DNA of 8,246 nt from JBCDIQ01 sp039024295 (lineage in GTDB: Bacteria; Bacteroidota; Bacteroidia; J057). Both the position numbers and the translations under genes were made by a program. Positions 6,155-8,246 of the stretch are shown here, piece after piece. Location: NCBI GenBank assembly GCA_039024295.1, contig JBCDIQ010000272.1, forward strand, positions 1 to 8,246, read 5' to 3'. The notes beneath the pieces were generated by a model that saw nothing but the letters and a program-made list of their open reading frames with translations, was not told the origin of the DNA and ran no database searches. The number at the start of each line of letters is the position of its first letter. Positions within the stretch are counted from its first letter, which is position 1.

Positions 6155-6188
6155 ATGGGCCAACAATATGCTTAATTTTGTGGCCCAT
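6155..6188. repeat. Perfect 8-bp inverted repeat overlapping the hydrolase start codon
   Basis: ATGGGCCA (6155-6162) and TGGCCCAT (6181-6188) are exact reverse complements, separated by 18 bases. The right arm includes the first two bases of the ATG at 6187, and the loop contains TAATTTTG. As DNA it could be an operator placed over the promoter. As RNA, in a transcript arriving from the CHAT-like gene, it could pair over the start codon and lower translation. Neither role is proven. Confidence 0.5.
6173..6180 (+). promoter_or_regulatory. -7 promoter element (TAATTTTG) for the MBL-fold hydrolase gene
   Basis: TAATTTTG matches TAnnTTTG exactly and ends six bases before the ATG at 6187, so the mRNA would have almost no leader. 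I do not see a TTG at the usual distance upstream, which lowers confidence. The element lies inside the loop of the inverted repeat at 6155-6188. Confidence 0.4.
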
Positions 6189-6840
6189 GATCCACGTAAA
6201 ATCTTTTGTTTTTAGCCCCTACCAGGAAAACACCTATGTTCTCCATGATGAGACCCATGCATGTTTGATCATAGATCCTGGTTGTTACGAACCTTCTGAA
6301 AAAGCGGAGCTTGCTGCTTACATCGAGTCCAGTGGGCTAAGAGTTGAAAAGCTGCTAAACACCCACGGTCATATCGATCATGTGTTTGGAAATAAATTTG
6401 TAAAAGATACCTATGGGGTTCCCTATGTGACACATAAAATCGTGGTTGAGGAACTCGCCTGGGTTGCCCAGTTCGGTGCTGCCATGGGGTTGTACCCCGA
6501 TCCTTCTCCCGCCCCAGACGAATTTGTGGAGGAGGGTGACACCGTTTCTTTTGGCAATACCGTGCTGGAAGTGCTATTCACCCCAGGGCATTCCCCAGGT
6601 CATATCAGTTTTTTTCATAGGGAAAGCGATCAGTTATTCTCTGGCGATGTGCTGTTTCGTGGAAGCATTGGGCGGGTGGATTTGCCCGGTGGAGACTATG
6701 AAACCCTGATGGAAGTTATCGTGGAAAAGGTCTTACCACTTGGAGAGGAGGTAACCGTTTACTCCGGCCATGGTCCTACGACCACCATGGGAGAAGAACG
6801 CCGACATAATCCTTTTATCCTCCAGTACAATGGGCGTTAG
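6187..6840 (+). CDS. Metallo-beta-lactamase-fold hydrolase, glyoxalase II/YcbL-like
   Basis: A 217-residue soluble enzyme expected to bind two metal ions and hydrolyse thioesters such as S-lactoylglutathione or other small esters. The length matches the short YcbL-type branch rather than full glyoxalase II, which has an extra C-terminal helical domain. Metal ligands are all visible: THGHIDH (59-65) gives H60, H62, D64 and H65; FTPGHSPGH (131-139) gives H135; SGDVLF (152-157) gives D154; and YSGHGPTTT (192-200) gives H195. The opening FVFSPYQENTYVLHD is typical of the family. The start is ATG 6187; an in-frame ATG at 6097 would add 30 unlike residues and overlap the previous gene. The 3' end overlaps the next gene by 11 bp. 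Expression may be influenced by the inverted repeat over the start codon. The real substrate cannot be told from the sequence. Confidence 0.9.
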   Translation: MIHVKSFVFSPYQENTYVLHDETHACLIIDPGCYEPSEKAELAAYIESSGLRVEKLLNTHGHIDHVFGNKFVKDTYGVPYVTHKIVVEELAWVAQFGAAMGLYPDPSPAPDEFVEEGDTVSFGNTVLEVLFTPGHSPGHISFFHRESDQLFSGDVLFRGSIGRVDLPGGDYETLMEVIVEKVLPLGEEVTVYSGHGPTTTMGEERRHNPFILQYNGR

Positions 6841-7303
6841 TCTGCTGGACATTATTTTCTTGCAGGCGTTTCATGAGGTCGGTCTGTATGCCCTGGTCTT
6901 TGGTACCAGCATCCTGAAATTCATTGCGGCAGTTTTCATTGCTTACGGAGCAGGGTTTAACCTGTGGGAAATTGTGCTTACCGCTGGCAGCGGTAGCATT
7001 CTAGGGGTAGTTCTGTTTACCTATTTTGGGGGAATGATCCGTAGCTGGTTCTCAGTTCGATTCAGCAAAAGAAAATCTATGTCGTTCGCTAAAAGGCGAA
7101 TGATTGTGAGGGTTTGGAAGCAATATGGACTGGTTGGGGTTGCCATCCTCACTCCATTTTTATCGCCTCCTTTGGCGGTGGCGGTAGCCTTATCCTTCAA
7201 AACCCCCAATAAAAAAATTATCCTTTACCTATCTATTAGCCTGATTATTTGGGCAATAGGAATGGGAGCATTCAAGGAAGGGATTATGGCATTGGTGAAG
7301 TAG
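6830..7303 (+). CDS. Small multipass membrane protein, small-multidrug-export/DedA-like
   Basis: A 157-residue inner-membrane protein. Hydrophobic segments lie at about 18-40 (GLYALVFGTSILKFIAAVFIAYG), 47-70, 98-122 and 129-148. A strongly basic loop at 71-97 (RSWFSVRFSKRK then FAKRRMIVRVWK) should face the cytoplasm. The third segment, GLVGVAILTPFLSPPLAVAVAL, with paired prolines after a Gly-rich turn, resembles the re-entrant half-membrane element of DedA/VTT and small multidrug-export proteins, but the match is by pattern only. I chose ATG 6830 because it lies 11 bp inside the hydrolase gene, typical of translational coupling, and gives a compact N-terminus; an in-frame ATG at 6770 would add 20 residues deep inside the hydrolase. 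The coupling suggests the two proteins are made together. No transport activity can be claimed. Confidence 0.75.
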   Translation: MGVSLLDIIFLQAFHEVGLYALVFGTSILKFIAAVFIAYGAGFNLWEIVLTAGSGSILGVVLFTYFGGMIRSWFSVRFSKRKSMSFAKRRMIVRVWKQYGLVGVAILTPFLSPPLAVAVALSFKTPNKKIILYLSISLIIWAIGMGAFKEGIMALVK

Positions 7304-7342
7304 GAACTGACAAAAATCAGGTCGAGAAAATTAGCTGTGAAG

Positions 7343-7373
7343 TTGAATATATGGCGATAATTGAATACGTTTG
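7343..7373 (+). promoter_or_regulatory. Bacteroidota-type promoter for the imelysin lipoprotein gene
   Basis: TTG at 7343-7345, a 20-base spacer, and TACGTTTG at 7366-7373, an exact match to TAnnTTTG at the expected spacing. It is the best promoter in the window. Transcription should start near 7379, leaving a leader of about 27 bases before GTG 7407. I see no obvious iron-regulator (Fur-like) palindrome over it. Confidence 0.65.
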
Positions 7374-7406
7374 AGGCATTATTTTTATTTAATCTAAATA
7401 AACCTC

Positions 7407-8246
7407 GTGAAAAACATTTATTTTGCCCTGTTAATGAGTCTATTAGCAATAGGCTTTTACGGATGTGACAATGACGACGATTCTGCTGAAACCCCTGTAG
7501 ATCAGGTAACAAAAGCAGAAGTGATCTCTGCTTACGCAGATTTGGTATACCAATCCTACGTTGATGCACACAGCGATGCGATGGACATGAAAAATGCAAT
7601 TGATGCATTTGTAGCCAGTCCTAGTGCAGCCGGTTTTACCCTTGCAAAAAATGCTTGGCTAACAGCTCGTGAAACATACGGTACCACTGAAGCTTTCCGC
7701 TTCGCCCAAGGTCCTATTGATGTCATCGGTTCAGAAGAAGGTCCGGAAGGCTTGCTGAACTCATGGCCACTTGATGAAGCATATATTGATTATGTGGACC
7801 AAATGCCTAATGCCGGAATTGTAAATGATGCTTCCAAAACCCTTGATAAAGCCACGCTTTCAGGCCTCAACGGTGAAGGGGGTGAAGAAAACGTGAGCAT
7901 CGGGTATCATGCAATTGAGTTTCTGCTTTGGGGACAAGACCTAACAGCTCCTGCTATGTTGATGCCTGGACAGCGTCCTTACACTGACTATTTAGATCAG
8001 GCTTCAGGTGGAACCGCCGCTAACCATGACCGTCGCGGCATGTACATGAAAGTATGTGCAGACCTGATTCTGGATCATTTGCAGTTGCTGCTAGACCAGT
8101 GGGAACCAGGAGGCGCTTATCGCACAACCTTCCTCGCATTGGATGAGAACGAAGCACTGAGCAACATGATGACTGCCATTGCGACCCTTTCCAAGTCTGA
8201 GCTTGCGGGTGAGCGTGTATTGGTAGCCTGGGATAACAGAGACCAG
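7407..8246 (+). CDS. Imelysin-family (IrpA-like) lipoprotein, N-terminal part (runs off the right edge)
   Basis: An envelope lipoprotein of the imelysin/IrpA family, which is linked to iron uptake or sensing in several bacteria; the 280 residues seen lack the C-terminus. The N-terminus is a lipoprotein signal (MKNIYFALLMSLLAIGFYGC), with C20 the lipidated residue, followed by an acidic DNDDD run. The family signature GYHAIEFLLWGQDL is at 166-179, including the conserved GxHxxE (H168, E171). Other family features are LTARETYGTTEAFRF (85-99), NSWPLDEAYIDYV (118-130), NHDRRGMYMK (206-215) and ERVLVAWDNRDQ (269-280), which leads toward the second half. The start is GTG at 7407: a TAA lies in frame at 7395-7397, and the next ATG (7434) would leave a signal without basic residues. 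It has its own promoter. The true partners probably lie beyond the window. Confidence 0.9.
   Translation, partial: MKNIYFALLMSLLAIGFYGCDNDDDSAETPVDQVTKAEVISAYADLVYQSYVDAHSDAMDMKNAIDAFVASPSAAGFTLAKNAWLTARETYGTTEAFRFAQGPIDVIGSEEGPEGLLNSWPLDEAYIDYVDQMPNAGIVNDASKTLDKATLSGLNGEGGEENVSIGYHAIEFLLWGQDLTAPAMLMPGQRPYTDYLDQASGGTAANHDRRGMYMKVCADLILDHLQLLLDQWEPGGAYRTTFLALDENEALSNMMTAIATLSKSELAGERVLVAWDNRDQ

Noticed and set aside
6097..6186. N-terminal extension of the hydrolase from ATG 6097
   Set aside because: It overlaps the CHAT-like gene, adds 30 residues without family similarity, and would run through the promoter and inverted repeat.
5396..7303. Anti-phage defence operon built on the CHAT-like protein
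   Set aside because: No sensor, nuclease, gasdermin, CRISPR or mobile-element gene is present, and the neighbours look like ordinary metabolic and membrane proteins.
7309..7322. CTGA-N6-TCAG repeat after the membrane-protein gene as a terminator
   Set aside because: A four-base stem with no T-run is too weak to call.

Overview
This window most likely comes from the chromosome of a member of the Bacteroidota; I cannot fix the genus. Three things point there. Several genes are preceded by a TTG...TAnnTTTG promoter of the Bacteroidota sigma factor rather than a -35/-10 pair. Shine-Dalgarno sequences are largely absent. The sodium:alanine symporter carries a signal peptide, and a CHAT-like protein and an imelysin-type lipoprotein are present. 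Both ends of the window cut through genes. There is no rRNA, tRNA, insertion sequence, CRISPR array or phage gene.

Layout. Minus strand 1-984 is the N-terminal part of an AGCS-family sodium:amino-acid symporter with a large extra extracytoplasmic segment before its first core membrane helix. Divergent from it, 1170-2889 holds three plus-strand genes: a membrane-anchored protein with a C-terminal peptidoglycan-binding domain, a small coiled-coil protein, and an unrecognised secreted protein; the last two overlap by one base. This set converges on a minus-strand TetR-family regulator (2901-3485), which has a possible operator just upstream of its start. A minus-strand pair follows, reading from 5305 down to 3729: a small conserved hypothetical protein, then a cysteine desulfurase with every catalytic residue in place.

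A 90-bp divergent promoter region (5306-5395) separates that pair from a plus-strand group: a CHAT-like protein that keeps the cysteine motif but appears to have lost the catalytic histidine (5396-6133), a glyoxalase II/YcbL-like metallo-beta-lactamase-fold hydrolase (6187-6840), and a small multipass membrane protein whose start lies inside the hydrolase gene (6830-7303). The hydrolase start codon lies in the right arm of a perfect 8-bp inverted repeat whose loop contains a -7 promoter element. The last gene, with its own well-formed promoter, is an imelysin/IrpA-type lipoprotein starting at GTG (7407) and running off the window.

How the genes relate. Most of the window looks like ordinary chromosomal housekeeping and envelope functions: amino-acid uptake, cell-wall association, sulfur mobilisation for Fe-S clusters or thio-modification, thioester or related hydrolysis, and possibly iron-linked surface functions. 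I found no convincing multi-gene novel system. The observations most worth following are the degenerate CHAT-like protein, the inserted domain in the symporter, and the start-codon inverted repeat of the hydrolase.
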